A program made the translations under genes and the position numbers. The notes beneath the pieces were generated by a model. That model made no database searches. It was not told the origin of the DNA and saw nothing but the letters and a program-made list of their open reading frames with translations. Shown one piece after another: positions 18,426-26,636 of a stretch of DNA of 64,000 nucleotides (positions are counted from its first letter, which is position 1; the number at the start of each line of letters is the position of its first letter). Source of the DNA: Crocosphaera chwakensis CCY0110 (GTDB lineage: Bacteria > Cyanobacteriota > Cyanobacteriia > Cyanobacteriales > Microcystaceae); assembly GCF_000169335.1 (NCBI RefSeq), contig NZ_AAXW01000022.1, positions 1 to 64,000 on the forward strand, given 5' to 3'.

Positions 18426-18647
18426 AAAAATATTAATATTAAGTAATTATAAGTTATTATATCAGCAATCAAACAGTAAGGTGCGTTAGACAGCGATAAT
18501 TTAAGAAATAATGAGTATCTCAAAATCCATCGTAACCTACCATTTTAATTAATTCAAAGAAGATTTAATATTTTATTTACTCCATCCCCTAAGATAATCA
18601 GCTAATATACAACAACACACATTTTATTGATCTAATTATTAAAGATT

Positions 18648-19535
18648 ATGGAGAATAATCTATCCACTACTGAAACAAAAACCCCAGAAATTCAGCAAGA
18701 GACAGGCATTATTAAAGTTCGTGGGGTGGATCATTATTATGAGTGGATACGACAGCCAGGAATGATAAAAAAGCCGGTTATGGTGTTTGTTCATGGTTGG
18801 GGTGGCTCGGCAAGATATTGGCGCAGTATCGCAGAAGCTTTAAGTGATAATTATGATTGTTTATTATACGATTTACGGGGTTTTGGTCGTTCTAAATTAC
18901 CTGAAAATCAGTTAACTTTGACTTACGAATTAGAAGAATATGCAGAAGATTTAAAAGCATTATTAGATGGATTAGAACTTGATAAAGTTTATATGAATAG
19001 TCATTCGATGGGTGCTTCTGTAGCGGCTTTATTTAGTACCATGTACCCAGAAAAGTTAGAGCGTTCTATTCTCACGTGTAATGGTATTTTTGAGTATAAT
19101 AAGTTAGCGTTTGATACATTTCATCTGTTTGGTGGTTATGTGGTTAAGTTTCGTTATAACTGGTTCTTAAAAGTACCGTTTGCGCCTCGTTTATTTATGT
19201 CTCGGTTTTTACATCGTCCTATTGATAAGTTAGAAAAAGTTGCTTTTTTAGAGGATTTTATTTTAGCAGATTATGACGCAGCATTAGGAACCATTTATAC
19301 ATCGGTAAGTAAAAAAGCAGTAGAAATTATGCCGAAAAAATTTGCAGAAATTTCTGTCCCGACTTTGTTAGTTTCTGGGGAAAAAGATATTATTATTCCT
19401 GCTGCAATGGGACGAGAGGCAGCAAAATTAAATGATAATATTGAATATGTAGAAATAGCGAAAACGGCTCATTTTCCCATGTTAGAAGATAAAGAAACAT
19501 ATTTAACAAAAGTTAGGGAGTTTCTTGATTATTAA
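18648..19535 (+). CDS. Alpha/beta fold hydrolase
   Basis: 295 residues, no signal peptide. Oxyanion motif HGWGGSARYW near residue 50, strand-5 block LLYDLRGFGRS, nucleophile elbow SHSMGAS near residue 121, Asp in VSGEKDIIIP and the catalytic His in AKTAHFPMLED near the C terminus. All catalytic elements are present, so it should be an active hydrolase, but the substrate cannot be predicted. An insertion rich in aromatic and basic residues (about 160-200, FKVP-like stretch with FAPRLFMSRF) probably forms the cap. Confidence 0.9.
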   Translation: MENNLSTTETKTPEIQQETGIIKVRGVDHYYEWIRQPGMIKKPVMVFVHGWGGSARYWRSIAEALSDNYDCLLYDLRGFGRSKLPENQLTLTYELEEYAEDLKALLDGLELDKVYMNSHSMGASVAALFSTMYPEKLERSILTCNGIFEYNKLAFDTFHLFGGYVVKFRYNWFLKVPFAPRLFMSRFLHRPIDKLEKVAFLEDFILADYDAALGTIYTSVSKKAVEIMPKKFAEISVPTLLVSGEKDIIIPAAMGREAAKLNDNIEYVEIAKTAHFPMLEDKETYLTKVREFLDY

Positions 19536-19544
19536 TAACAGCTA

Positions 19545-20281
19545 TTACTCAAGTTCTATGTATTCTTCGGGAATATCATCAATAAACTGACTTATTTCTT
19601 TAGTGTAACCCTTTTTATCTTTCAAATAACTTGAGAGATATAAGGATTTTTTTGCTCTTGTCATAGCAACGTAAAATAAGCGTTTTTCTTCTTCTATTTT
19701 TCCGTCTTTTATGCTATAGTAATTAGGAAATTCTCCTTGAGATAATCCAGCAACAAAAACAGTATCAAATTCTAATCCTTTCGACTGATGAATTGTGATC
19801 AATAAAACTTGATTATTGTCTTTAGAAATGTGATCAATATTTTTAGATAACGCTGTATATTCTAAAATATTACGTAGTGAAACATAGGAATTAAGGGTTT
19901 TATCGTCTTTGTTTTTAAACATTTTTACTAATTTTTGAAGATTTTCTGTTCTATTTTCTCCATCTTTTTCATAGTAACGATAAAGTTCTGATTCTACTAA
20001 TATTTTACCTAATAAATCAGCAGGACGTAAACGATATATATCATTTTTCCACATTTCAATCTGTTGCGCTAAAGCTTCAAAGTTTTGACCATATTTAGAT
20101 ACTACTTCTTGGCGTTTTTGACTATGTTGTTTAATTTTAGGGATCAATAAATCTAATAATTCTACTGTTGTATTAGTATCATCAAGCGCACGATGAGTAG
20201 GTGAGTTAGAGAGATTTAATTGATTGGCTAAAAACTCCAAACTATAACGTTCTGCTTGGATAAGTCGTAATACTCTCGATT
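19545..20281 (-). pseudogene. C-terminal remnant of a DnaQ-type exonuclease/UvrD-type helicase
   Basis: The visible part keeps the end of a DEDD exonuclease (YSLEFLANQLNLS, then HRALDDTNTTVELLDLL with the last catalytic Asp) followed by a UvrD C-terminal helicase domain (TIHQSKGLEFDTVFVAGL, then EEKRLFYVAMTRAKKSLYL, motifs V and VI). The helicase N-terminal part with Walker A and the first half of the exonuclease are missing. Reading upstream, homology stops near 20281, where an IS630 fragment begins on the other strand; the ATG that opens this frame at 20330 lies inside the transposase DNA. Intact relatives are much longer. This is therefore a 5'-truncated gene, unlikely to be functional. 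Confidence 0.75.
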
Positions 20282-20282
20282 T

Positions 20283-20660
20283 ATGGCTAAAAAGAGAACA
20301 AGAAACAGGAGACTTCAAAGCGATCGCCAAGAAATATTTGCTCCATTAACTTTTGAGGGGTCGTGTAATCGAGATTTATTTGAAACATGGCTGGAAAAAA
20401 GTTTGATTCCTCAACTTCAACCAGGGGATATAATTATTATTGATAACGCTACTTTCCACCAAGGACAAAGTATTAAAGAAACAGTCGAAAAGGTAGGATG
20501 TGAAATTTGGTATCTACCTCCTTATTCTCCCGATTTAAACAAGATAGAACGTTGGTGGTCTGTTCTCAAAACTTGGATGAAACAGAGAGTTAAAGAATTT
20601 GAGACTGTTAGAGAATGTGTTGATACAGCTTTCAAAAAATGTCCTAACGTGTATCCGTAA
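20283..20660 (+). pseudogene. IS630 family transposase, C-terminal fragment
   Basis: 125 residues of a DDE transposase. LTFEGSCNRDLFETWLE is followed by IIIIDNATFHQGQS (second catalytic Asp) and YLPPYSPDLNKIERWW (catalytic Glu). The N-terminal HTH and the region of the first catalytic Asp are absent, so the element is dead. The fragment starts where the helicase/exonuclease remnant ends, so both genes are truncated at the same junction near 20281. Terminal inverted repeats and a TA duplication were not found. Confidence 0.85.
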
Positions 20661-20737
20661 GGCTATACTATAAAGAAGAAAGCACCCCAGATGAATCTAG
20701 AGTGCCGACAAAACGTTAAATAAAAAAGGTGAATATT

Positions 20738-21049
20738 ATGCCTTACACCTATAATAGCTCATTTGAGCTACTTCAAAACCTGCTTGACCGTTCTGATTCT
20801 GTGACTGAATTTACCCAGTTTGTGCAGGTATCAACCGAGTTTATGACCATCATGAGTCAAGAAGAGAAACGGAAACAAGATGAAGACAGAAGAGGATATC
20901 TAATGCAAGAGATATTCCAAAACGCTGATAAACTTGGATGTCCTAATGAACTTCCACCATTGAAGTCCAAGACAGTTCCCCAACTTGAAGAGTTAAATCA
21001 GAGGCTGTTAAAAGAATTATCTAACAGCAATTTACGCCTAGTCAGCTAA
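20738..21049 (+). CDS. Small hypothetical protein, 103 residues
   Basis: Not recognised. ATG 20738 is chosen because AAAGGTGA (20725-20732) then works as ribosome site; the GTG at 20729 lies within that site. The sequence is mostly helical and polar (YNSSFELLQNLLDRSDSV at the start, then QEEKRKQDEDRRGYLMQEIF and VPQLEELNQRLLKEL), with no membrane segment. It follows the IS630 remnant and is followed directly by a palindromic repeat that could act as terminator. Confidence 0.65.
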   Translation: MPYTYNSSFELLQNLLDRSDSVTEFTQFVQVSTEFMTIMSQEEKRKQDEDRRGYLMQEIFQNADKLGCPNELPPLKSKTVPQLEELNQRLLKELSNSNLRLVS

Positions 21050-21053
21050 CCTT

Positions 21054-21078
21054 GTAGGGTGGGCAATGCCCACCTTAC
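21054..21078. repeat. Dispersed palindrome, copy 1
   Basis: A 25-base palindrome, GTAGGGTGGGCA then TTGCCCACC-type arms (stem GGTGGGCA/TGCCCACC with flanking GTAG/TTAC). Further copies occur at 22428-22451 (inverted) and 58151-58173. All three sit just after stop codons, so they may act as transcript-end hairpins as well as mobile repeats. Confidence 0.75.
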
Positions 21079-21084
21079 GATATA

Positions 21085-21624
21085 TTAAATCATTTTTTCT
21101 ACAGATAATTCAATCTCAGGAAAAGCAAGACTTGATATCATCCCTGTTGTATAAGTTTCCTCCTGTTGATAATCTCCATTTAATACATTTTTGAACACTT
21201 TTAACTCTCTTTTTTCTACATCAATAACCCAATATTCTCTAATTTCTGCTTCAGCATAAATTAACCGTTTTTGATGTAAATCTTTGCTTAACGTTTTATC
21301 CGAAATTTCGATTAACCAATAAATATCTTCGGGATAGGGATGATGATTATCATACAAAGAAACAGGTAATCTAATAATAGCAATATCCGATTCAGGTTCC
21401 GAAGCTGAAAGGGTAATAGGATGCGCTTCATAAACCTTTGCATAACCCTTTAATTTTTCCCGTAAATAGTCAGCAACAGCATCACATTTCTTGCGATATA
21501 ATGGCTCTTCTGGAGACATTTCTATAATATTTCCTTCTAATAGTTCAACAGGGCGATCATTTAAAATACCTGTTTTAATAATTTTATGATAATCTTCTAC
21601 TGACCATTTAGCAATTGTAATCAT
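21085..21624 (-). CDS. Uma2 family endonuclease (DUF820)
   Basis: Predicted PD-(D/E)XK nuclease-fold protein, hugely expanded in cyanobacteria and of unproven role. 179 residues from ATG 21624 (MITIAKWSVEDYHKI), preferred to the ATG at 21678 because the extra 18 residues are hydrophobic and not part of the family. Typical blocks are VELLEGNIIEMSPEEPLY, SEPESDIAII (acidic active-site residue) and YWLIEISDKTL (E-x-S form of the E-x-K site), then AEAEIREYWVIDVEKREL. The palindromic repeat lies 7 bases after its stop codon side. Confidence 0.85.
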   Translation of the reverse strand: MITIAKWSVEDYHKIIKTGILNDRPVELLEGNIIEMSPEEPLYRKKCDAVADYLREKLKGYAKVYEAHPITLSASEPESDIAIIRLPVSLYDNHHPYPEDIYWLIEISDKTLSKDLHQKRLIYAEAEIREYWVIDVEKRELKVFKNVLNGDYQQEETYTTGMISSLAFPEIELSVEKMI

Positions 21625-21697
21625 AATAAACTTAATTATTGGAAAGTTAACTAAAAGTTGGAGTAAAAGACAACCCAACTTTTAAAATAAATAACAA

Positions 21698-21868
21698 CTA
21701 ACGTTGTGCTGGTGGATCACCATCATACCTTTCAAATGTGGTATCTTTAGGATCGACTACTCTAATTCTGCTTCCACTTTCCTTAATTTGACCAATTTGA
21801 GAATTTTTCCAAGATAGTGAAGCTTTATCCTCAGACTTAGAGTTACTTTCAGGGTTATTATTAGACAT
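21698..21868 (-). CDS. Small hypothetical protein, 56 residues
   Basis: A short open frame: MSNNNPESNSKSEDKASLSW, then KNSQIGQIKESGSRIRVVDP, ending in DGDPPAQR. It is hydrophilic and Ser/Asn-rich, and its second half (RIRVVDPKDTTFERYDG) looks like ordered protein. The start codon overlaps by two bases the ATG of the divergent membrane-protein gene at 21867. I see no good ribosome site. It may be a real small gene conserved beside the membrane protein; conservation would decide. Confidence 0.45.
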   Translation of the reverse strand: MSNNNPESNSKSEDKASLSWKNSQIGQIKESGSRIRVVDPKDTTFERYDGDPPAQR

Positions 21869-22406
21869 GACTGATAAAATTAATGACTATAATGATGATA
21901 ATTTAACTTCGGCAGAAAGATCAACAAATGCCGATTTAATCTATAGTTATACAGAGGAATTTCTTAAATTACAACGAGAAAGTTTAAACAGATTAGATAC
22001 AAAAATGAGTGTTTTTCTGGCATTTACTGGAGTTTTAGTCAGATTTACCAGCGAATTATCAGAAAAAGTAATTATTGAAGATTTTACTTGTTACTCTTGT
22101 CTACTATTACAAATAATAACATATATAGCTTTAGGGAGTTCAGCTTTAGTATTATGTCTTGGATTAACAACAAAATTAAGAGGTAGTGTTATTTCTCCGA
22201 AAGCATTGATGAAAGATTGATGGTATTTTGCTGATAAAAATGATATTTCAGACTATATAATTAGTGGTTGGGTTCAAGCTGAAGAAGAATATGAGAAACT
22301 AGGCTTTGATAAAGGGAGAAAACTAAATATAGCTGTCTGGTTGATTGCTTTATCTTTAATTTGCATTACACTTAATATTTTAATAAAAATCTTATGGAAA
22401 AACTGA
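21867..22406 (+). pseudogene. Three-helix membrane protein interrupted by an in-frame TGA
   Basis: The first 117 codons end at TGA 22218-22220, but the same frame continues without another stop to TGA 22404-22406. The continuation reads WYFADKNDISDYIISGW and ends in a third hydrophobic helix (LNIAVWLIALSLICITLNIL). The whole would be 178 residues: a cytoplasmic helix (about 25-45, EEFLKLQRESLNRLDTK), two membrane helices (47-63 and 78-100), a soluble linker and the last helix. The DTK before the first membrane helix recalls 2TM effector families such as Pycsar/SLATT-type proteins, but that is only a resemblance. It looks like a gene broken by one nonsense change. Confidence 0.65.
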
Positions 22407-22427
22407 TTTTATCATTAACTTATATGA

Positions 22428-22451
22428 TAAGGTGGGCATTGCCCACCCTAC
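22428..22451. repeat. Dispersed palindrome, copy 2 (inverted)
   Basis: TAAGGTGGGCATTGCCCACC followed by CTAC, the reverse complement of the copy at 21054-21078. It lies between the end of the membrane-protein frame and the prfC stop codon, and could end transcripts from both sides. Confidence 0.75.
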
Positions 22452-22453
22452 AA

Positions 22454-24076
22454 TTATTCGGGTTCCATTCCCACCCCAACAGGGGCGATCGCATCTAAAT
22501 TCAACTCAGGATGATCCACTTTCACCTGTTGCAAACCCCATTCATTCTTAAACAGTAAAACGGGACGACCCCAGTTATCTTTCACGGTAATGGTGTTAAA
22601 AATACGGCCAGCTTTTTCTAAAGCACTCCAGCCACCTTTTACCCAACGGGCTAAACTGTAAGGTAAGGGTTCTAAACTGGTTTCTACCCCATACTCACTT
22701 AACATCCGAAACTGTACCACTTCAAATTGTAATTGACCTACCGCAGCTAAAATAGGGTCCCGTTTGAAGTCATCGGTAGAATACATAATTTGTATTGCAC
22801 CCTCTTCTCTTAACTCTTTTATTCCTTTTTGAAACTGCTTAAATTTTGAGGGGTTTGGGTTTTTAATGTAGGAAAACATCTCAGGAGAAAAACAAGGAAT
22901 TCCTTCATATTCCAACTTTTGACCATTATAAATGGTGTCCCCAATAGCAAACACACCGGGGTTATTTAACCCAATAACGTCCCCTCCATACGCCTCTTCA
23001 ATGGAAGCGCGATCTTGAGCAAAAAGCTTCTGAGGGCGGGATAAACGGACAGTTTTACCAGTTCTTGCATGACTGACCGTCATATCCTTCTCAAACTTCC
23101 CCGTACATACCCGAACAAACGCCACGCGATCGCGGTGTTTAGGGTCCATATTAGCTTGTAATTTGAAGACAAACCCACTAAACTCAGGATGAGTGGGATC
23201 AAGCACCCCAACAGATGAGTTACGGCCTTCTGGTCTTAATGCGTATTCTAAGAACGCTTCTAAGAACAGTTGCACCCCGAAGTTGGTCATGGCTGAACCG
23301 AAAAAGATGGGGGTCATTTTTCCGGCATGGACTTCCTCTAAGTCAAGATCATCTCCTAACTCTTCGAGAATTTCTAAGTCCTCTTTAAATTGATAATAAA
23401 GCTCTTCTTCGAGATATTCTTCAATTTTGGGGTCGCCGAGCTTAATAATATCTTCTTGAGCCTGTTGGGAGCCGTGGGAACGACGTTCAAACAAGTGTAT
23501 AGCCTTTTGACGACGACTGTACACCCCTTTAAAGCGATCGCCCATCCCAATGGGCCAGTTAACTGCGTAGGTTTTCAGTCCTAATTCCTGTTCAATCTCA
23601 TCTAATAATTCTAAAGGTTCCCGTCCGGGACGATCCATTTTATTGACAAAGGTAAAGATAGGAAGTCCCCTGAGACGACACACCTCAAATAGTTTACGAG
23701 TTTGGGGTTCTAAACCTTTCGCTGCATCGATGAGCATAACTGCGTTATCTGCTGCTGCAAGGGTGCGATAGGTATCTTCACTAAAATCTTGGTGTCCGGG
23801 GGTATCTAATAGGTTAATTTGGAAGTCGCGATATTCAAATTGAAGCACGGTAGAGGTGATAGAAATTCCTCTTTGTTTTTCCATTTCCATCCAGTCAGAG
23901 GTGGCTTTACGCTGATCTCGTCTGGCTTTGACGGCACCGGCTTGATGGATCGCTCCTCCATAAAGTAACAATTTTTCGGTGAGGGTGGTTTTTCCTGCAT
24001 CGGGGTGAGAGATGATAGCAAAGTTGCGTCTTTTTTGAACCGCTTCTTGTATTTCTCTTTCTATTTCACTTGGCAT
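22454..24076 (-). CDS. prfC: Peptide chain release factor 3
   Basis: Translational GTPase that removes RF1/RF2 from the ribosome after termination. 540 residues, normal length. G1 SHPDAGKTTLTEKLL, G2-region QRGISITSTVLQF, G3 DTPGHQDF, G4 NKMDR, followed by the RF3-specific domains (YGGDVIGLNNPG, VGQLQFEVVQFRM). ATG 24076 is taken as start; the in-frame TTG two codons upstream (24082) is less likely. No strong ribosome site is visible for either. The stop codon is three bases from a palindromic repeat. Confidence 0.95.
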   Translation of the reverse strand: MPSEIEREIQEAVQKRRNFAIISHPDAGKTTLTEKLLLYGGAIHQAGAVKARRDQRKATSDWMEMEKQRGISITSTVLQFEYRDFQINLLDTPGHQDFSEDTYRTLAAADNAVMLIDAAKGLEPQTRKLFEVCRLRGLPIFTFVNKMDRPGREPLELLDEIEQELGLKTYAVNWPIGMGDRFKGVYSRRQKAIHLFERRSHGSQQAQEDIIKLGDPKIEEYLEEELYYQFKEDLEILEELGDDLDLEEVHAGKMTPIFFGSAMTNFGVQLFLEAFLEYALRPEGRNSSVGVLDPTHPEFSGFVFKLQANMDPKHRDRVAFVRVCTGKFEKDMTVSHARTGKTVRLSRPQKLFAQDRASIEEAYGGDVIGLNNPGVFAIGDTIYNGQKLEYEGIPCFSPEMFSYIKNPNPSKFKQFQKGIKELREEGAIQIMYSTDDFKRDPILAAVGQLQFEVVQFRMLSEYGVETSLEPLPYSLARWVKGGWSALEKAGRIFNTITVKDNWGRPVLLFKNEWGLQQVKVDHPELNLDAIAPVGVGMEPE

Positions 24077-24197
24077 AGACAATAAGGTTATGATTTTTAC
24101 ATATTTAGCTTGAATGTTCTTTAATTATAGCTAATTTGCTTCTCTAATTTTTGTTAGAATTAATTCATAATATTAATTACAAAATCCCAACCTAATT

Positions 24198-24440
24198 ATG
24201 ACTAGCTTAAATGATCATTCTCATGTTGATACTAATGAGTTATCCTTAGAAGAACTCAACGCTAAATGGGATGCTCTCGAAAATGACCCCGAATTTGAGA
24301 AAAAGCCTTTTTGGCAGCGGATAGTAGAAATTGGTAAATTTGTCCCTGCATCAGAATGGGATAAACAGCTTCCGAGAGATTTTGCCCGTAATGCTGAGCA
24401 TTATATGTATGGCGCACTGAGGGAAGATGAGGAAGAATGA
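24198..24440 (+). CDS. Putative antitoxin of a PIN-domain toxin-antitoxin pair
   Basis: 80 residues, acidic (ends REDEEE). The pattern LSLEELNAKWDALENDPEFEKKPFW is of a type often found directly before PIN toxins in cyanobacteria. Its stop overlaps the toxin start (ATGA at 24437-24440), which implies translational coupling. A DNA-binding fold is not obvious. The downstream toxin frame is broken, so this antitoxin may no longer have a target. Confidence 0.6.
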   Translation: MTSLNDHSHVDTNELSLEELNAKWDALENDPEFEKKPFWQRIVEIGKFVPASEWDKQLPRDFARNAEHYMYGALREDEEE

Positions 24441-24850
24441 GACAGATTTTTTTAGATACATTTTACTTACAAGCTTTAGCAGATACCCAAGATAATGCTC
24501 ATTAGTTTGCTATCACTATAACAGCAAAACTAGGTAATTTTAGGGGTGTTACTAGCGAAATGGTTTTGACAGAATTACTCAATGCTTTATGTAGTCGAGG
24601 ACAATTTTTGAGTCAATCAGCTATTCGCTTAACCCGTGATTTACGCAATTATAGTAAGACCCTCATTATTCCTCAAACTAGCGAACAATTTGAACAGGCA
24701 TTTTACTTTTATCAAAGGCGATTGGATAAAGGATATAGTTTAACGGATTCTGCTTCAATGGAAAGAATGAGACAATTAGAAATAGTTGAAATATTAACCT
24801 TTGATAAGCATTTTCAACGAGAAGGATTTAGAGCTTTATTGAAAGAATAA
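24437..24850 (+). pseudogene. PIN-domain (VapC-like) toxin with internal stop
   Basis: Starts MRQIFLDTFYLQALADTQDN with the first PIN Asp, then meets TAG at 24503-24505 (codon 23). The frame continues unbroken for 113 more codons with the remaining PIN features: SEMVLTELLNALCSRG (second acidic residue), YSLTDSASMERMRQ and LTFDKHFQREGF (last acidic residues). The complete frame would be 136 residues, normal for VapC. The TAG is a single-base change from CAG, AAG or similar. Internal initiation at ATG 24560 would lack the first catalytic Asp, so the RNase is probably inactive. Confidence 0.8.
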
Positions 24851-24878
24851 TTATTCATTATTCATTACTAATTATTAA

Positions 24879-25814
24879 TTACTGAGCATCTTGTATAATT
24901 TGCTGCCCAGTGGGAGACGTTGCATAACCTAAAAAGGCTTTTACTGCTTCAGAAGGGGGATTTTTATAGGCATAATATAACGTTCTGGTGTAGGGATAAT
25001 TAGTCGCTTCGGGGGTTAACCCATCAATAGGAACTATTCTTACCGTTTGCTGATCAGCCACTTGCGTATAAGTTGCATAACTAATGCCGTTAGTTCCTAA
25101 CTGTTGTAAAATCGGTGTGGTTGCGTCCCTGTCCATAGTAGTGATATTAGAGGTATTACCGAAATTTTTTGAATTTAGGGCTAATTCTGCAAAAATTTCC
25201 CTTGTTCCACTCACAGAAGGACGATTAATCACGTTTATGGGTTCGGATGCTCCCCCTACCTCAGACCAGTTTTGGATCTTGCCTTGGAAAATATCTTTAA
25301 CTTGCGGTGAGGTGAGACTTTTACGAAAACTATTGTCAACGCTTACCACAACAGCGATCGCATCATTGGTAACAGGGATGGCTACTAACCCTTGTTCTTG
25401 TTCTTCGACGGTTAAGGGACGGGAGATAGCTGCAATATCAATTTTATCTTCTAATAAAGCCTGAATCCCCTTTGTTGAGCCTTGAGCATTAGTGGAGACT
25501 TGAACCCCAGGAAATTGCTGTTCAAAACGATTTTTTAGAGCTTGATTCACTAATACGAGGCTGGTTGACCCATCAATTTTAACAGTTGTTCCTTGGGGGA
25601 CTGTTTTCGGGGGACTAAACGCAGTGACTGAAGTAGGGGAGGGAGGGGAAGGTAACGTGGTATTGGAACTGAGGGGTTGATTATTAGGGGAAGAAATTAG
25701 ATTGTTAGGGTTATCTTTAGTTTGCCGAGTAAATAACCAATAGCCTCCGCCTAAAATACTAAGGGTAATGATCAGAGAAAGAACCGTTATTAGGGTTTCT
25801 TTTTTTGCATTCAT
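24879..25814 (-). CDS. PstS-like phosphate/solute-binding protein
   Basis: Periplasmic binding protein of the PBP-like (PstS) type. 311 residues: membrane anchor or uncleaved signal (TLITVLSLIITLSILGGGYW), a Pro/Ser linker (about 35-65), then the binding domain starting KIDGSTSLVLVNQAL, with QGSTKGIQALLEDKIDIAAISRPL and SGTREIFAEL, which normally contact the anion. The gene stands alone without pstC, pstA or pstB, so it may serve a transporter encoded elsewhere or act in sensing. Confidence 0.85.
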   Translation of the reverse strand: MNAKKETLITVLSLIITLSILGGGYWLFTRQTKDNPNNLISSPNNQPLSSNTTLPSPPSPTSVTAFSPPKTVPQGTTVKIDGSTSLVLVNQALKNRFEQQFPGVQVSTNAQGSTKGIQALLEDKIDIAAISRPLTVEEQEQGLVAIPVTNDAIAVVVSVDNSFRKSLTSPQVKDIFQGKIQNWSEVGGASEPINVINRPSVSGTREIFAELALNSKNFGNTSNITTMDRDATTPILQQLGTNGISYATYTQVADQQTVRIVPIDGLTPEATNYPYTRTLYYAYKNPPSEAVKAFLGYATSPTGQQIIQDAQ

Positions 25815-26003
25815 AACAGTGCCAGATAAGCTTACTTTATTTTAGTCTTTTCTCTCGCTATCTTAGGAAGAATATCTATTTTTTAAGAATTAAATCACAG
25901 ATATACTATTTTAGTTATGAAAGAATAGTACGTATAATGCGATCTCAAAAGTCTTAATGAATATCTTAAAATCCTTGGGATTCGTGGTTAAAGAAGCTAA
26001 CAA

Positions 26004-26570
26004 TTGAGAAGAAGGGTCAAACTTTGGGAAACACGGCAACCTTACTGGATCGGGAGCGATTTAGTAATGCCAGTTATAGATGGGGATCAATCTACTCAAA
26101 TTATTCGTACTAAAATGAAAGAATTAGCATTGACCAAAACGACTAACATTATTGCTTTAACTATCAGTAGTTTTAGTGAAAATTGAGAAGCAGTTTTAAA
26201 CATTGATTGTGATAATTTTGTCAGCAAACCGTTTTCTAAGACCAGGGATCTTTGCAAAACTTGCCGAATATCTAGCAGTTCGATATATTTATAATAGTTC
26301 CCTAACTGCTACCATCACTCAAGAGAAGACAACATAAAAAGCAATTAAAACAACTTAAAAAGCAATTAAAACAACTTAAAACAAGGCTAAAAGCCCTATC
26401 TAAATTTTTGTATAAACTAACTCCAGCAAAAAGCAGCAGTAGCGCATGGAGAATGTACATTACAATTCCTCGATGAATTACCATCGGAGTATACAGATTT
26501 ATTTCAAAGGATAGCAGACTTAGTGGAAAATTACAGTTTTGATCAGATAATGGAAATTACCAAGGAATAA
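26004..26570 (+). pseudogene. Remnant of a hybrid histidine kinase receiver and C-terminal tail
   Basis: In one frame (26058-26270) receiver-domain sequence is readable: DLVMPVIDGDQSTQIIRTKM, then TNIIALTISSFSEN, a TGA, then EAVLNIDCDNFVSKPF (receiver Lys). The continuation IFAKLAEYLAVRYIYNSS is in another frame. After a 21-base tandem duplication, a third stretch reads LPSEYTDLFQRIADLVENYS and ends QIMEITKE. Together these match the order of the C-terminal receiver and helical tail of large cyanobacterial hybrid kinases, with several frameshifts and a stop. Nothing upstream (25815-26000) resembles the kinase core. Confidence 0.7.
26336..26377 (+). repeat. Perfect 21-base tandem duplication
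   Basis: Two adjacent identical units, 26336-26356 and 26357-26377 (AAAAAGCAATTAAAACAACTT). They lie inside the decayed kinase remnant and probably arose by slippage; 21 bases keep the frame. Confidence 0.9.
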
Positions 26571-26636
26571 TTGTTCTCAAATCACACTTAAATTACTCAT
26601 TACGGCAAAAATGTAATAGCATAAATTATTGTATTC

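Noticed and set aside
20282..20330. N-terminal residues MAIALKSPVSC of the helicase frame as real protein
   Set aside because: These codons are antisense to the transposase fragment and have no helicase/exonuclease character.
22218..22220. TGA as a selenocysteine codon
   Set aside because: No SECIS-like hairpin or selenoprotein similarity was seen; a nonsense change is more likely.
26302..26484. 60-codon minus-strand frame
   Set aside because: It is antisense to the duplicated 21-base tract in the kinase remnant and shows repeated Cys/Leu composition only.
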